Assembly (NCBI RefSeq): GCF_013280495.1
Contig: NZ_JABSSX010000004.1
Coordinates: 1 to 64,000, forward strand
Source of the DNA: Brevibacterium permense
Lineage (GTDB): Bacteria; Actinomycetota; Actinomycetes; Actinomycetales; Brevibacteriaceae
Reading direction: 5' to 3'
DNA length: 64,000 nucleotides
Of this stretch, positions 44,216-52,857 are shown piece by piece (positions within the stretch are counted from its first letter, which is position 1; every line of letters starts with the position of its first letter). The notes under the pieces were generated by a model. The model saw only the letters and a list, made by a program, of their open reading frames with translations, was not told where the DNA came from and did not search any database. The translations under genes and the position numbers were made by a program.

Positions 44216-44271
44216 CTACCCGACGGCGGCGCAGCAACCTCGCGCGAGGTATCTGGGCCGCCGTCAGGTAG
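44216..44271. repeat. 56-bp palindromic repeat, copy 4
   Basis: CTACCCGACGGCGGCGCAGC to GGCCGCCGTCAGGTAG, in the reverse orientation relative to its AATT flank (AATTA precedes it). It sits exactly between the truncated etfB and etfA remnants. Confidence 0.9.
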
Positions 44272-44281
44272 CACGGAAGGG

Positions 44282-44883
44282 GTGGTGATCGGCCCGCTCA
44301 GTGATGCCGCCATCGCGGGGCTGGGGCGACTCGGGGTCGGTGTCATCCATCATCTCGAGCATCCGGATCTCGCGGAGCATTCGGCGGCGGCCTGGGCGCA
44401 GGCGATCGTCGACGTCACCCCGGATTCCGGCACACTGTCGGCCTCGGGCACCCGCGCGGTATGGAGCTCATGGCCCACGGCGGCACCACCTACGAACACC
44501 TCCGCCTCGACGGGGAACTGCAGGTGCTCACGATCGCCGGTCGCGGAGTCGGATCGGAGAACGGGTTCGCCGAAGTCCTCGAACTCGTCGACCACCTCGG
44601 CGGGGCCTTGGGCGTCTCCCGCGTGGTCACGGGCCTGGGTCGGCGACCGCACGCCGAACAGGTCGGTCAGACCGGCAGCCGCATCTCTCCCGACGTCTAC
44701 ATCGCCTGCGGCATCTCCGGTGCGATCCAGCACATGGCCGGGATCGAGCGCGCGAAGACGCTCGTGGCCATCAACACCGATGAGGAATCCACGATGGTCC
44801 AACGGGCCGACTACGCGATCATCGGCGACCTCGTCGAGGTGGTCGGAGCCGTCAACGAAGAGATCGTCCGCCGCCGGGGCTGA
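44282..44883 (+). pseudogene. etfA: Electron transfer flavoprotein alpha subunit, degraded
   Basis: The first 180 bp encode an EtfA N-terminus, VVIGPLSDAAIAGLGRLG then EHPDLAEHSAAAWAQAI. The rest continues in another frame from about 44461 with the FAD-binding C-terminal domain: GLGRRPHAEQVGQTG, SRISPDVYIACGISGAIQH and LVAINTDEEST. A segment of the middle is missing as well as the frame being shifted. About 200 residues remain against about 320. It might still make the C-terminal domain alone, but electron transfer function is lost. A working ETF for the acyl-CoA dehydrogenase must be elsewhere. Confidence 0.8.
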
Positions 44884-44996
44884 ACGCAGTTATAGTTTCC
44901 TCAAAGACCACCGCAGATCGGGGTCTCCAGGAAGGCGCGAAAGGCGGCTGTCGTGCGCTCTGTCCCCACAAGTTCGACGCGATCGGCGGATCGAAG

Positions 44997-46727
44997 GTGA
45001 ACCGGCTCGCCCGCATCGCCTACCTCGGCTTCGTCGCCGGGGACTCCAAGGCCTTCACGATCATCCACCAGGTCTCGTTTGCGATCATGCTCGGGGCGAG
45101 CGCAGCCCTGCTCAGCGCATTGCGACCGGATTCCGCGGTCGCCGATGATTCGATCTTGACCGGGGCCGGTCTGCTCATCGTCGCCACGCTCGGTGCCGTG
45201 TATTCGGAGAGGTTCTCCCGAGCCTGGGTGCCGAACCTCGTCATCCCGCTGCTCGACTTCCTCGCCCTCGGCCTGTGCCGGTGGGCCACCTACCCGGACG
45301 GCGGAGTCCTGTCGATCCTCGCCTTCACCCCGGTCGTCTGGCTCGTCACGAGTTTCCGCACGCGCGGTGCCGTCATCTCCGTGGCGGCCGTGCTCATCAC
45401 CCTTAGCTCGGTGAGCCTGTTCGGTGGCGAGGCCCCCGTCGATGCCGCTCGGATCGTGCTCGCGCTCATCCTGCCTGTGGCCGTGATCCTCGTCTCGGCG
45501 ATGATCATCGGTCTCGAAACGCGTCTGAGCTCGACGAATCTGCGCCTGAGTGCGGCACTCGATCGACAGCGGGACCTGACGCGAGATCTGCAGAGGACGA
45601 GCACCCTGCTGCGGGGCACCGGAGCGAGTGTCGACGTGGGGGTGAAGGTCCTCGACGAGAACGGCACGACGGTCTTCGAGAATCCGGCGTTCATGACTCA
45701 CCTCAATGCCGCCGTGGCGCGGATGACAGGCGAGCAGGATTCCCCGGCGGACGCCGTCGCCGCTGGCGCCATGGACGCGGGCGTCGACGAGGTGGACATG
45801 TTCTGCGCCGACGGGATCACCCGCATTCCCCCGTCGGACTCACCGCTGACACGCGCCCGCCGGGGCGAACGGTTCTCCGATGAACTCATCTGGGTCGGCC
45901 CACAGGACGGCGAACAGCTGGCACTGTCGGTCACGGCGGTGGGCTGGCAGGGGCATCCGGGCATCGCCCCGCACACGATCGTGACCACCCAGGACGTCAC
46001 GGCCACTCAACAGCTCATCCGAGCCCGCGAGCGCATCCTCGCATCGGTCTCCCACGAACTTCGGACCCCGTTGACGTCGATCATGGGCTATACGGAGCTT
46101 GCGCTCGACGAACTCGACGACGGCTCCGCCGCAGCCGCCTCGGCGATCGCATCCTATCTGACCGTCGTACAACGGAACTCCGATCAGCTGCTGACGATGG
46201 TCGAGGACATTCTGCGCACCCAGCAGACGCAGTCGAACCGGTTCGAGCTGGAGATCACCGAGTTCGAACTCACCCCGCTCATCGACGACGTCGTGGCGCA
46301 GCTGCGGTCGACGGCCGCCGACCAGGAAGTCGAACTCGCCGTCGAGTCCGCGGGTTCCCCGACGATTTCGGCCGATTCAAAGCGCATCACACAGGTGCTG
46401 ACGAACCTCGTGGTCAACGGCATCAAATACTCCGGACCCGGACATCGCGTCACCGTCAGGACGCAGTCCGATGCGCTCGGCGCCGGCTTCGATGTCGTCG
46501 ATGATGGTGCGGGGATCCCCGCTGCCGAGGTCGACCAGCTCTTCACCGCGTTCTTCCGCGGTGCCGCGGCCCGGGCCTCGAGTCAGCGCGGCGTTGGGCT
46601 GGGGCTCGCCCTGGTCAAAGGCATCGTCGACGCACACGCGGGAACGATCGCGGTGTCCTCGATTGAAGGCGCCGGCAGCACGTTCAGCGTTCGCATCCCC
46701 TCCCGGGACGAAGGAATCCGACCATGA
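44997..46727 (+). CDS. Membrane sensor histidine kinase
   Basis: 576 residues. Residues 1-175 contain about six hydrophobic helices (MASE-like sensor region). A PAS-like segment follows (about 195-330, VDVGVKVLDENGTTVFENPAF). HisKA has SVSHELRTPLTSIMGYTEL, phosphoacceptor His353; the HATPase domain has NLVVNGIKYS (N box), VVDDGAGIP and GVGLGLALVKGIVDAHAG. All catalytic motifs look intact. GTG start at 44997 preceded by GGATCGAAG. 22 bp upstream of a glycosyltransferase gene on the same strand; a receiver protein is encoded convergently beyond it. The signal is unknown; the helical N-terminus suggests a membrane or cell-envelope cue. Confidence 0.9.
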   Translation: MNRLARIAYLGFVAGDSKAFTIIHQVSFAIMLGASAALLSALRPDSAVADDSILTGAGLLIVATLGAVYSERFSRAWVPNLVIPLLDFLALGLCRWATYPDGGVLSILAFTPVVWLVTSFRTRGAVISVAAVLITLSSVSLFGGEAPVDAARIVLALILPVAVILVSAMIIGLETRLSSTNLRLSAALDRQRDLTRDLQRTSTLLRGTGASVDVGVKVLDENGTTVFENPAFMTHLNAAVARMTGEQDSPADAVAAGAMDAGVDEVDMFCADGITRIPPSDSPLTRARRGERFSDELIWVGPQDGEQLALSVTAVGWQGHPGIAPHTIVTTQDVTATQQLIRARERILASVSHELRTPLTSIMGYTELALDELDDGSAAAASAIASYLTVVQRNSDQLLTMVEDILRTQQTQSNRFELEITEFELTPLIDDVVAQLRSTAADQEVELAVESAGSPTISADSKRITQVLTNLVVNGIKYSGPGHRVTVRTQSDALGAGFDVVDDGAGIPAAEVDQLFTAFFRGAAARASSQRGVGLGLALVKGIVDAHAGTIAVSSIEGAGSTFSVRIPSRDEGIRP

Positions 46728-46749
46728 CCCGAAACGAAGGTACCCGACC

Positions 46750-48606
46750 GTGACCGGACACGACAGCCGCTCCTCGACGAGGCAGATCGGACCGCTCGCG
46801 GTGGTTCTGTCCCTCGTCTACGGAGTGCTTGCGGCCTACATCTTCTGCTTCTCCGGATCCTTCGGCCGCCTCGGCGAGTACTGGTGGTTCGACATCGCAC
46901 TCATCACCATTACGATCACGGCCTCTCTCTCACTGGCCTACGTCAGCCTGCTGCTCATCGCCTATGTCCGGCAGATGGCCGTCGACGCCGGTGACCCGAC
47001 GGACTTCACCTGGCATTTCCTCATCCCCTGCCGTGATGAGGAATCCGTCATCGCCGAGACGGTCTCGGCCGCACGGACGTCCTTCCCCACCGCGCACATC
47101 TGGGTCATCGACGACGCCAGCGAAGACTCCACCGCCGCCATCGTCACCGACATCATGGACGTCGACGACCGGACCCATCTCATCTCCCGGGTCCTGCCCG
47201 AGGCACGGACGGGGAAAGGCAAGGCACTCAATGCGGCATACCTCTCGGTGTCCGAGTACGTCGGTGCTGATCCTGCCGACCGTGCTCGTGCGGTCATCGG
47301 GGTCCTCGACGCCGACGGGTTCCTCTCCGACAATGCTCTGGCCGTGCTCTCGGGACCGGCGGGCTTCGGCGATGACTCCCTCGGCGCAGCCCAGCTCGAA
47401 GTGTGGATGAAGAACCGCGGCGACAAGCAGCCACGCCCCGGCCGCAGCCGGTATCTCAATCTCCTCGGGCGGTTCCTCGTCCGGATGCAGGACATCGAGT
47501 TCCGCACGTCGAATTCGGCGATGCAGCAGCTGCGCGTGACCACAGGCACCGTCGGCATGGGCGGCAACGGGCAGTTCACCCGGCTGACCGTCCTCGACGC
47601 CTTGACCGAAGACCACGGGGAACCGTGGGGCAACAAGCTCAGCGAGGATTACGAACTCGGACTCAATATCCTCACCCGCGGTTTCCGCAACGGATACTTC
47701 CCGCAGGCCCATGTGTCCCAGGAGGCGCTGCCCTACTTCCGCAGGCTGCTCACCCAACGGACGAGGTGGGGACAGGGAATCATGGAGTGCGCATCGAATC
47801 TGCCTGCACTGCGCAGGAGCCGCGTCCTGAGATTCCCCGGGTTCGTCGAGATCCACTATTTCATGAGCCAACCGTGGCTGATGATGCTCAACCTTCTGCT
47901 CATCCCGATCGTCACCGCCGTCGCGATCGCCCAAGGATTCTTCGGATTCGTCAGTGATGCCGCGACCTGGATCATCGTCCTCACCGGGCTCGTCTTCGTC
48001 GTTCTCCCTTATGCCCTATGGGGCCCGCTCTACCGACGGTGGGGTCCCGAGCCCATCGGTCGGACTGCCTCGGTGCTGCTGGGGTTGGGGTATCTCGTCT
48101 ACGTGTACTTCACGTACTTCTACTATCCCCGCGCGATCGCCCGCATGGTCACCGGCCGGAATTCGTGGGCGAAGACGAAGCGCAACGCCGACGACGTGCT
48201 CGTCACCTCGACCTTCACCCCGGTAGCGCTGCGGGTCGTTCCGCTGCTCGACCAGAGCAGCCTCACCGAACTCGCCGAGGAGCTCGAAGGCAGGGACGAA
48301 TACGCCGTGGAGATCGTGTCCCGGTTCGCCCTCATCTGGCCCCGCCGTCTGGCGAATCTGCAGTTGGCCGTGGCCGCCGAGGATGTGCTGGGAATCAGCG
48401 ATGCGATCGCCAGCATCCGGGTGGCGTCGACAATGGTCGGGGCACGCCGACTGCAGGTCGCGGCCGAAGACTTCACGACGCTGGTCGAGAGCCGCGAATT
48501 CGATGCCGCCCGCGCCGCACTGCCGCGCCTGGCCCGCGTCGGAGACGATACGATCGTCGAGATCCGCGCCCGCTTCCTCGACCTGCCGACCCGCGGCCAG
48601 CACTGA
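46750..48606 (+). CDS. Processive family 2 glycosyltransferase with C-terminal HPt-like domain
   Basis: 618 residues. Two N-terminal helices, then a GT-A domain from about 90: HFLIPCRDEE, VIDDASED, DADG, SEDYELG and QRTRWGQG, the D, D, D, QxxRW set of processive GT2 enzymes (hyaluronan- or cellulose-synthase-like). Four or more helices follow. Residues about 496-605 look like a histidine phosphotransfer (HPt) helical bundle: LTELAEELEG, RFALIWPRRLANLQLAV and STMVGARRLQVAAEDFTTLV. The phospho-accepting histidine appears to be replaced by Ala554 (AIASIRVASTMVGA). Probably synthesises an extracellular polysaccharide under control of the kinase upstream and receiver downstream. GTG start with GAAGG upstream. 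Confidence 0.85.
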   Translation: MTGHDSRSSTRQIGPLAVVLSLVYGVLAAYIFCFSGSFGRLGEYWWFDIALITITITASLSLAYVSLLLIAYVRQMAVDAGDPTDFTWHFLIPCRDEESVIAETVSAARTSFPTAHIWVIDDASEDSTAAIVTDIMDVDDRTHLISRVLPEARTGKGKALNAAYLSVSEYVGADPADRARAVIGVLDADGFLSDNALAVLSGPAGFGDDSLGAAQLEVWMKNRGDKQPRPGRSRYLNLLGRFLVRMQDIEFRTSNSAMQQLRVTTGTVGMGGNGQFTRLTVLDALTEDHGEPWGNKLSEDYELGLNILTRGFRNGYFPQAHVSQEALPYFRRLLTQRTRWGQGIMECASNLPALRRSRVLRFPGFVEIHYFMSQPWLMMLNLLLIPIVTAVAIAQGFFGFVSDAATWIIVLTGLVFVVLPYALWGPLYRRWGPEPIGRTASVLLGLGYLVYVYFTYFYYPRAIARMVTGRNSWAKTKRNADDVLVTSTFTPVALRVVPLLDQSSLTELAEELEGRDEYAVEIVSRFALIWPRRLANLQLAVAAEDVLGISDAIASIRVASTMVGARRLQVAAEDFTTLVESREFDAARAALPRLARVGDDTIVEIRARFLDLPTRGQH

Positions 48607-48701
48607 GGACCGGGCGGGCGCTCGTCCGGGCCGGTACCGAGATTCGGCAGGTGCCGCCTGACGACAGCCGCTGAAGCGCCTCGGCGATCAGCTCATCCGG
48701 C

Positions 48702-49064
48702 TCACTCCGTGTCCATCTCCTGCAGGAATTCGCGTATCTCGCGTGGTTTGAACGGTTTGGTGAGGAAGGCATCGGCCCCGGCCTCGACGCTGGCGTCGCT
48801 GTCTCGCTGGGTTGCCCGGGCGCTGATCACTAGGATCGTCGCCACGGTGCGGGGTCGGATCTGCCGGAGGAGTTCAAGACCGTCGATATCGGGCAGACCG
48901 AGGTCGACGGTGATGAGAGTGCGTTCGACCTCGTCGAAGCGTTCGAGTCCGAGCTTGCCCGTCGCCACCGATTCGACGGTGTATCCACTCTGTTCCAGTA
49001 CGACCTCGAGCAGTCGGCGGATATCGTCATCGTCTTCGATGACCAATGCGTTCTTCGAATCCAT
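48702..49064 (-). CDS. Stand-alone response regulator receiver
   Basis: 120 residues and no output domain. Acidic pocket VIEDDDD near the N-terminus, phosphoacceptor Asp54 in TVDLGLPDIDG, the Thr/Ser in VISARA and Lys103 in FLTKPFKP are all present. It ends EFLQEMDTE. Starts at ATG 49064. Encoded convergently with the glycosyltransferase-HPt gene, 95 bp from its end. A CheY-like receiver probably takes phosphate from the nearby kinase and binds a partner protein; the HPt-like domain is the natural candidate. Confidence 0.88.
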   Translation of the reverse strand: MDSKNALVIEDDDDIRRLLEVVLEQSGYTVESVATGKLGLERFDEVERTLITVDLGLPDIDGLELLRQIRPRTVATILVISARATQRDSDASVEAGADAFLTKPFKPREIREFLQEMDTE

Positions 49065-49238
49065 ACCGCCCCATTCCCTCACTTCCGGCTCAGACTGCCG
49101 CACCTGGACTCCAGCGTTCGCTCAACAGCTTAGTCTTCTCTGCACCGGCAGAGGTGAGATTTCCGTTGCTACCGAGCACCTGGTTAACTGTAGAACGCTC
49201 GTTAAGTCACCATTCCCAATCAGCTCCTGGAGGCAGTC

Positions 49239-49634
49239 ATGGCCACTTTCGAACTCTCACCCGAAGTGCGCTGGTCGGATCAGGACCTGCTCGGCCACGT
49301 CAACAACGCACGGATGATCACCCTCATCGAGGAATGCCGCGTGCGCTGGATGCACGAGATCCGGGCCGGACACATCACCGGCGGCGGACTGCTTGTCGCC
49401 CGCCAGACCATCGACTACCTCGTGCCCGTCATGTACGGCCCCGAACTGAAGATGACGGTGACGGTGAAGAAGCTCGGCAACTCCTCGTTCACGGTCAACA
49501 CTCGCGGCGACCAGGAGGGACGTCAGGTCTTCGACCACGACTGCGTGCTCGTCCACATCGACCGGGACTCGCAGAAGCCCACCCCGCTCACGCCCGAGCT
49601 GCGGGCGGTCTTCGAGCCCTACCTGCAGGACTAA
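49239..49634 (+). CDS. Acyl-CoA thioesterase (hotdog fold)
   Basis: 131 residues, the 4HBT type. VRWSDQDLLGHVNNARMITLIEECR carries the catalytic Asp-x-x-x-His-x-Asn motif, followed by the long helix and LVARQTIDYLVPVMYGPELKM beta-strands. Hydrolyses acyl-CoA thioesters in the cytoplasm; chain length is unknown. The ATG follows TCCTGGAGG. It diverges from the receiver gene. Confidence 0.9.
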   Translation: MATFELSPEVRWSDQDLLGHVNNARMITLIEECRVRWMHEIRAGHITGGGLLVARQTIDYLVPVMYGPELKMTVTVKKLGNSSFTVNTRGDQEGRQVFDHDCVLVHIDRDSQKPTPLTPELRAVFEPYLQD

Positions 49635-49714
49635 GGCGCGAACCGCTCGCTTGGATGGCAATGATGGCCGATTCGTTCAAGCCGCGCCACCAACCGTCCG
49701 CATAGCCTGAAGTC

Positions 49715-50122
49715 ATGAAACTCGCCGCGATCTCGATCATAACCTCAGACACGCCCGCCGCCATCACCTTCTACTCCGCGCTCGGCCTCGAGCTCGCCGA
49801 CGGCGGCCCGGACGCCCCACACACCGAGTTCACCTCCGGATCCCTGCGGATCCTCCTCGACACCGAGGCGGTCATCCTCGGCATCGATCCCGAATGGACC
49901 CGCCCGACCGGCGGACACAAGATGTCCTTGGCCTTCGACTGCTCCACCGCCGAGGCGGTCGATGCGACATTCGCCAAGCTCACCGGGCGCGGCGACGGGG
50001 GAAGCGACCCCGTGGCCGGAATCGTCCACGAACCCTGGGACGCGTTCTGGGGACAGCGCTACGCCGTGGTCTCCGACCCCGACGGCAACAAGGTCGACCT
50101 CTTCGCCGCCCTCAACTCCTAA
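49715..50122 (+). CDS. VOC superfamily (glyoxalase-like) protein
   Basis: 135 residues forming two beta-alpha-beta-beta-beta modules. ITSDTPAAITFYSALGLELADG opens the first and HEPWDAFWGQRYAVVSDPDGNKVDLF closes the second, the standard VOC end with a metal-ligand glutamate replaced or absent. Could be a dioxygenase, a glyoxalase or a drug-binding protein; nothing picks one. The stop codon TAA runs into the flank of palindrome copy 5. Confidence 0.85.
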   Translation: MKLAAISIITSDTPAAITFYSALGLELADGGPDAPHTEFTSGSLRILLDTEAVILGIDPEWTRPTGGHKMSLAFDCSTAEAVDATFAKLTGRGDGGSDPVAGIVHEPWDAFWGQRYAVVSDPDGNKVDLFAALNS

Positions 50123-50125
50123 TTG

Positions 50126-50181
50126 CTACCCGACGGCGGCCCAGCAACCTGGCGCGAGGTTGCTGGGCCGCCGTCGGGTAG
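50126..50181. repeat. 56-bp palindromic repeat, copy 5
   Basis: The most symmetrical copy together with copy 3: CTACCCGACGGCGGCCCAGC, centre CTGGCGCGAGG, then its complement. AATTG precedes the left arm and includes the stop codon of the VOC gene. Convergent position between VOC and AraC-like genes fits a terminator role. Confidence 0.9.
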
Positions 50182-50224
50182 CTCTAGAGGGATCGAAATT
50201 ACGGAACGAACGCCAAGAGCGCCC

Positions 50225-51010
50225 TCACCCGATGAGCGAGCGCTCGTCCCGCCGCAGGTGAGCGGCGTCGGCATACCCGACCTCGGCCGCGGCCGCTGTC
50301 CGCGACCGCCCCGCATCGATGAGGTCTCGTGCGGCCTGCCAGCGCAGGATCTTCGCCAGGTGCTTGGGTCCGTAGCCGAACCATTCCGCGCTCAGTCGGC
50401 GCAGCTGCCGCGGTGAATACGCGAACTCCGCGGCCGCCTCGGTGACGGTCCGGGCCGGCGAATTCGAGCGCACAGCCAAGGCCCGGGCCAGGGCCATCGG
50501 ACGCGGGTCCAGTGGAGCTCGGTCCGTCAGTCCGCAGGCCGTGTCGAGCAGGACACGGGCAGATCCCGTCACCGAGGCGGCCCCTCCCCCACCGACATTC
50601 CGGCCCCTGGCATGCCCGCCGCCGATCACGGCCTCGAGCGGCGTCACCCGGTCGGCCAGTTCTCCCGCCGAGGTGGTCAGCAGCTGCGGAAGTACGCCCG
50701 AGTCGAAGCGCAGGCCCACGGTCGGGGCGGCCGAACCGTGGAACATCCGGGCCGTGGAATCGGCACCGGCGATGATGATCCGGTTGTCGATGACGATGAG
50801 GTCCATGCACCCGTCGGGAGCGATGAGCGACGGAGCCGCAGCATGCGCGGCAGATAGCCCGTCAGCCGGATTCCCGCTGTCGGGGTCGGCCACTTCGGCG
50901 AGCGAATCAGCCTCGGCGAGGGAAGAAACCTCGGTGAGGGAATGCACCTTGTCTGGAACGGAGACCCATAGGCTCGCCCGCAGGCGTGGGATCCGGGTTT
51001 CGCGGTACAC
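50225..51010 (-). CDS. AraC family transcriptional regulator
   Basis: About 261 residues if started at GTG 51010 (VYRETRIPRLR), which has AGGAGG about nine bases upstream. The N-terminal half is a DUF6597-type domain with APDGCMDLIVID and GLRFDSGVLPQLL; the C-terminal AraC HTH reads FAYSPRQLRRLSAEWFGYGPKHLAKILRW to AAAEVGYADAAHLRR. The C-terminus is short (ends RRDERSLIG). The linker after the first strand contains imperfect SLAEADSLAEVAD repeats. Targets unknown. Confidence 0.82.
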   Translation of the reverse strand: MYRETRIPRLRASLWVSVPDKVHSLTEVSSLAEADSLAEVADPDSGNPADGLSAAHAAAPSLIAPDGCMDLIVIDNRIIIAGADSTARMFHGSAAPTVGLRFDSGVLPQLLTTSAGELADRVTPLEAVIGGGHARGRNVGGGGAASVTGSARVLLDTACGLTDRAPLDPRPMALARALAVRSNSPARTVTEAAAEFAYSPRQLRRLSAEWFGYGPKHLAKILRWQAARDLIDAGRSRTAAAAEVGYADAAHLRRDERSLIG

Positions 51011-51140
51011 GGACTCGGCCTCCTGACGCTCTCGGCGGTAAACTCGTCTGTGTTCATCTGGTGCGGGCGGCGCGATCTGCCCCCAGAATAACGCGTAGAC
51101 GGCCCCGATCGAGACCGAACGCCCGAGCTCATGGGAAGGA

Positions 51141-51821
51141 ATGATGGCTGCAGCATCCGCAGCGCCGGTATCGGCGCGCAGGCAGGCTCGCCATGTCACG
51201 GTCTTCCTCGATGTCGACGGTGTCCTCAACTCCTACCCGGTACCCAAGCTGCGCAGCATGGCAGAGGGTCGGAAGAAACTCCACGCGTGGCATTACGAAC
51301 TCCACTACCGGCCCTCCGTCGTCGAATTCTTCGACCGTATCGTCGAGACCCATGAGGTCGACGTCGTGTGGCTCTCGACCTGGTCGCAGCGGTGCAAGTC
51401 CGAACTCGAACCGAAGTTCGGTCTGCGCAACTCCTTCGACGTCATCGAAATGCCCGATGAGACCCACAACCGCTTCGCTCATGACCCGCAGCAGTGGTGG
51501 AAGGCGCGCGCTATGGAGGACTGGCTGGCCACTCACGAGCACGGGCGCGCGATCTGGATCGACGACGACCTGGCGTGGCCGGCCACCCGCGAATACTTCC
51601 TCACGCACTACTCGCCCAACCGCCTCAAACTCATCGCCCCGGACTTCTCCCACGGCCTGACGAAGGCCCATCTCAAGGAGATCCGGGAGTTCGCCTACCC
51701 GAAAACCGGCGATTCGAAGACCGCCGATCCGAAGACCGGCGGTCCTCAAGTCGGCGACCCGACGAACACCAAGTCGAAGACCCAAGCCTCGACGACATCC
51801 GACCCGAAGGGAACTTCATGA
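51141..51821 (+). CDS. HAD-like domain protein
   Basis: 226 residues. FLDVDGVLN near residue 23 is HAD motif I, WLSTWSQ is a motif II-like Ser/Thr, and IWIDDDLAW near 145 provides the acidic motif IV. So it is probably a phosphatase or nucleotidase; the DVDGVLN form is common in HAD proteins of unknown function. The last 40 residues are a Lys/Thr/Asp/Pro-rich tail with repeats of DPKTG-like units. Its stop overlaps the racemase start (ATGA), so the two are translationally coupled. Confidence 0.8.
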   Translation: MMAAASAAPVSARRQARHVTVFLDVDGVLNSYPVPKLRSMAEGRKKLHAWHYELHYRPSVVEFFDRIVETHEVDVVWLSTWSQRCKSELEPKFGLRNSFDVIEMPDETHNRFAHDPQQWWKARAMEDWLATHEHGRAIWIDDDLAWPATREYFLTHYSPNRLKLIAPDFSHGLTKAHLKEIREFAYPKTGDSKTADPKTGGPQVGDPTNTKSKTQASTTSDPKGTS

Positions 51822-52600
51822 CGCGCATCGGCCTGCTCGATTCCGGACTCGGACTCCTCGGCACCGCCGACGCGCTGTTCAACCTCGCTCCCGACGCGGA
51901 TCTCGTCCTCGCGATGGACCCGGACTTCACCCCGTACGGCAGCCTGAGCACCGACACCCTCGAACAGCGGGCCCTGCATTCGGCCGGGGTGCTCGCCGAA
52001 TGGGAACCCGACGCCATCGTCATCGCCTGCAACACCGCCTCGGTGCAGGCCCTCGAGGCCGTCCGTGCCCGCTACGAACCCGCTATTCCCGTCATCGGCA
52101 CCGTCCCGGCAGTGAAGATGGCCGCCGGCACCGGCCAGGGTTTCGCGATTTGGGCGACACCGGCGACAACGGGCAGTGAGTATCAGCAGAATCTCATCGA
52201 TTCCTTCGCCGCCGACCTGCACGTGGCCAAGGTCGCCTGCCCGGGATTGGCCGAGGCCATCAACGTCGCCGATCTGGAGAAGATCGACACCGCCATCGAG
52301 GATGCCTTCACCCAGATGGGACCGGGAATGGAGACCGTGGTGCTCGGCTGCACCCATTACGGGCTCGTCGCCGACCGGATCATGGCCGCCCGGGCCGGAG
52401 CCCTCACCGTCTTCGACTCCCCCATGCCGGTGGCCAAGCAGACCCTGCGCCGCATCGGCCTCGAACCCGCCGGAGTCGGCGAGGATCAGACGGGCACGGG
52501 TCAGGTGCTCGCAACCTTCGCCTCCGGCCGCCGCGTCAGCCTGCCCCGCGCCCTCGATGCCTACCCGGCCGGCAAACGACTGCTCGCCCGCGAGGCCTGA
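51818..52600 (+). CDS. Glutamate racemase-like (Asp/Glu racemase superfamily) protein
   Basis: 260 residues, the MurI length. Motifs: LLDSGLGLLGTADAL (MurI has DSGxGG), DFTPYGSLSTDTLEQR, IVIACNTASVQALE with the first catalytic Cys, and VLGCTHYGLVAD with the second. Supplies D-glutamate for peptidoglycan if it is MurI. The first motif deviates from DSGxGG, so a paralogue with another role is possible. Coupled to a HAD protein, which is an unusual partner for murI. Confidence 0.82.
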   Translation: MTRIGLLDSGLGLLGTADALFNLAPDADLVLAMDPDFTPYGSLSTDTLEQRALHSAGVLAEWEPDAIVIACNTASVQALEAVRARYEPAIPVIGTVPAVKMAAGTGQGFAIWATPATTGSEYQQNLIDSFAADLHVAKVACPGLAEAINVADLEKIDTAIEDAFTQMGPGMETVVLGCTHYGLVADRIMAARAGALTVFDSPMPVAKQTLRRIGLEPAGVGEDQTGTGQVLATFASGRRVSLPRALDAYPAGKRLLAREA

Positions 52601-52671
52601 GCACCCCGCCTTCGCATTCCCTCCGAGCCGGGTCTTTCCGCGCCGCACAGGCGTAGAACAGACCGGACAGT

Positions 52672-52693
52672 CAATCGCCAAAGGAGGCGATTG
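52672..52693. promoter_or_regulatory. Hairpin that includes a Shine-Dalgarno sequence
   Basis: CAATCGCC, AAAGGA, GGCGATTG: an 8-bp stem with a 6-nt loop. The AAAGGAGG ribosome-binding sequence spans loop and stem. An ATG at 52697 opens a 72-codon frame (MSALSILTALVALGE) that overlaps the DUF308 gene; whether it is translated is doubtful. Confidence 0.35.
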
Positions 52694-52857
52694 GACATGT
52701 CGGCGCTCAGTATCCTCACCGCACTTGTGGCACTCGGAGAGCGGACCACCTCGGATTCGACCGCACGGTCCGACTCCGCCGATCAGGAGGCGCACCTGGC
52801 AACAGCCCTGCCCGCTGTCTTCAGCGTCTGCCCAAACCCGAGGACTAGGCTGTACGC

